From Deltaproteobacteria bacterium (GTDB lineage Bacteria > Desulfobacterota_C > Deferrisomatia > Deferrisomatales > JACRMM01), in the NCBI GenBank assembly GCA_016218905.1, contig JACRCS010000940.1, forward strand, positions 1-7,495: a DNA stretch of 7,495 bases, written 5' to 3'. Made by a program: the position numbers and the translations under genes. Below are positions 6,086 through 7,495 of the stretch, piece after piece (position 1 is the first letter of the stretch; every line of letters begins with the position of its first letter). The notes under the pieces were generated by a model. That model had not been told where the DNA came from, ran no database searches, and was given only the letters and a program-made list of their open reading frames with translations.

Positions 6086-7495
6086 GTGAGGGTCCTCATG
6101 GTCGGGGCCGAGATGGCTCCCTACTCGAAGACCGGGGGGCTCGGCGAAGTCCTCGGCGCGCTCCCCCTCGCGCTCGCCGCCCGGGGGTGCGAAGTCGGGG
6201 TGGTGATCCCCTATCTGCCCTCCATGGATCCGGTGCGCTGGGGGATCGCCCCGGCCGGTGCGGAGGTCGAGGTGTGGATCGAAGGCAGGCGGCGAGTCGC
6301 GAGGCTCTTGCAGGCCTCCGGTCCCGCGGGGGTCAAGGTGATCTTCCTCGACTGCCCCGCCTACTTCCACCGCCCGGGCCTCTACGGGACGCCGCAGGGA
6401 GACTACCCGGACAACCCCCAGCGGTTCGCCTTCCTCTGCTACGGCGCGCTCGAAGCCGCGAAGCGGCTCTTCCCCCTTCCGGACGTGATCCACGCCCACG
6501 ACTGGCAGGCAGCCCTCGTGCCCTTCCTCCTGCGGGCGACGGAGCACTACGGCCTGGACGCCACCCTGCGCGCCCGGACCGTGATGACCGTCCACAACCT
6601 CTCGTACCAGGGTGTCTTTCCCAAGGACGTCCTGCCGGCCGTCGGCATCTCCTGGAGCCACTTCCGGATGCAGGAGCTGGAGTTCTACGACCGGGTCAAC
6701 TTCCTCAAAGCCGGGCTCGTCTCCGCGGACGCGATTACGACCGTCTCCCCGGCGTACGCGGACGAGATCACGACGCGTCGCTACGGTTGGGGCCTCGACG
6801 GCGTCTTGAGGGAGCGCCGCGCGAGCCTCGTAGGGATCCTGAACGGCATCGATCCGCAGGGCTGGAATCCCGGCGCCGACCCCCGGATCCCGGCTCCCTT
6901 CACGGTGCGCACACTGTGCCGGAGGGCCGAGAACCGGGACGTGATACGCCAGACGATGGCGCTGCGGGACGGCAGCGAGCCCGTGGTGGCCATGGTGACC
7001 CGGCTCGCGCAGCAGAAGGGGATCGATCTCCTGCTGGGGCTCAGGGACCGGATCCCGGAGCTCGGGGTCCAGTGGGCGATCCTCGGCAGCGGCGATCACC
7101 CCTACGAGACGGCCGTCCTCGACCTGGCGCGCCGGTATCCCGGGACGGTCGGGGTACGGATCGGCTTCGACGACGAGACCGCGCGCCTCCTCTACGCCGG
7201 GAGCGACTTCTTCTGCATGCCGAGCCTCTTCGAGCCGTGCGGGCTGGGACAACTGATCGCCCTGCGCTACGGAAGCATCCCGATCGTCCGCCGCACGGGC
7301 GGGCTCGCCGATACCGTCCGGGACCTCTCAAAACCGGACGGCGTGGGGATCGTCTTCGACGAACCGACTGCGGAAGCCCTGGCCGAGTCTCTCGGGCGGG
7401 CTCGCGACCTGGCCGGCCGGACCGACGAGCTGCTGGAGGTCCGACGGCGCGCCATGGCGTGCGACTTCTCGTGGCGCGCGTCGGCCGGCAAGTAC
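6086..7495 (+). CDS. glgA: Glycogen synthase GlgA (GT5), 3' end cut by the window
   Basis: This enzyme moves glucose from ADP-glucose (or UDP-glucose) to the non-reducing end of an alpha-1,4-glucan in the cytoplasm. The frame is open to the last base, giving 470 residues, close to the usual 475-490. The sequence ends at FSWRASAGKY, which matches the family C terminus, so only a few residues are missing. The GT-B fold landmarks are present: N-terminal KTGGLGEV (15-22; Lys15 is the conserved donor-binding Lys), HAHDWQ (136-141), TVHNLSYQG, TTVSPAYADEI, LNGID, TRLAQQKG (305-312, with Arg306 and Lys311 binding donor phosphates) and the C-terminal LFEPCGLGQL (catalytic-region Glu383) followed by RRTGGLADTV. 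The start is GTG 6086, giving an N terminus RVLMVGAEMAPYSK typical of the family. An in-frame GTG at 6017 would add 23 Arg-rich residues. The gene lies 52 bases after the GalT-like gene and is probably co-transcribed. ADP-glucose use is the bacterial norm, but no glgC is visible here, so donor choice is inference. Confidence 0.95.
   Translation, partial: MRVLMVGAEMAPYSKTGGLGEVLGALPLALAARGCEVGVVIPYLPSMDPVRWGIAPAGAEVEVWIEGRRRVARLLQASGPAGVKVIFLDCPAYFHRPGLYGTPQGDYPDNPQRFAFLCYGALEAAKRLFPLPDVIHAHDWQAALVPFLLRATEHYGLDATLRARTVMTVHNLSYQGVFPKDVLPAVGISWSHFRMQELEFYDRVNFLKAGLVSADAITTVSPAYADEITTRRYGWGLDGVLRERRASLVGILNGIDPQGWNPGADPRIPAPFTVRTLCRRAENRDVIRQTMALRDGSEPVVAMVTRLAQQKGIDLLLGLRDRIPELGVQWAILGSGDHPYETAVLDLARRYPGTVGVRIGFDDETARLLYAGSDFFCMPSLFEPCGLGQLIALRYGSIPIVRRTGGLADTVRDLSKPDGVGIVFDEPTAEALAESLGRARDLAGRTDELLEVRRRAMACDFSWRASAGKY

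Noticed and set aside
4849..7252. Two antisense open frames (4849-6099 and 6011-7252) opposite the GalT-like and glgA genes
   Set aside because: Both overlap strongly supported + strand enzymes and show the same biased, motif-free translations.

Overview
The window is a GC-rich bacterial segment with five genes, all on the + strand and closely spaced. They are the 3' end of a response regulator, a three-domain sugar-phosphate nucleotidyltransferase / phosphomannomutase-like protein, a GH57 amylase-type enzyme, a GalT-family hexose-1-phosphate nucleotidylyltransferase, and an almost complete glycogen synthase cut by the right edge. Gaps between genes are 45, 16, 43 and 52 bases. There are no RNA genes, CRISPR arrays, insertion sequences or long repeats, and no gene-free stretch over 300 bases.

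Layout: 2-280 is the C-terminal two-thirds of a receiver domain with no output domain after it. By hand count its GC is 154/280 (55%), clearly lower than the sugar genes (one sampled line in the GH57 gene, 3901-3960, is 48/60). 326-2824 encodes an 832-residue fusion of nucleotidyltransferase, left-handed beta-helix and phosphohexomutase-fold domains. 2841-4958 encodes a cytoplasmic GH57 enzyme. 5002-6033 encodes the GalT-like enzyme with a His-Ser-His-Ser-Gln active site. 6086-7495 encodes GlgA (GT5) and lacks only the last few residues.

The four sugar genes look like one transcription unit for alpha-glucan (glycogen) and nucleotide-sugar metabolism. GlgA would elongate the glucan from a nucleotide-glucose donor, the GH57 enzyme would cleave or remodel alpha-glucan inside the cell, and the GalT-like enzyme would interconvert hexose-1-phosphates and nucleotide sugars. 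The fusion protein would make a nucleotide sugar, most likely GDP-mannose by family, although its context leaves the product open. No glgC (ADP-glucose pyrophosphorylase) is visible here.

The organism cannot be named from this sequence. High GC, GTG and TTG starts, Shine-Dalgarno sites and a GH57/GalT/GlgA neighbourhood fit a GC-rich environmental bacterium (for example a deltaproteobacterial-type, acidobacterial or related lineage), but that is inference. I see no wholly new system. The most interesting points are the loss of every phosphohexomutase signature motif in the fusion protein, and the possibility that the GalT-like enzyme is an ADP-glucose phosphorylase or similar enzyme rather than a Leloir GalT.
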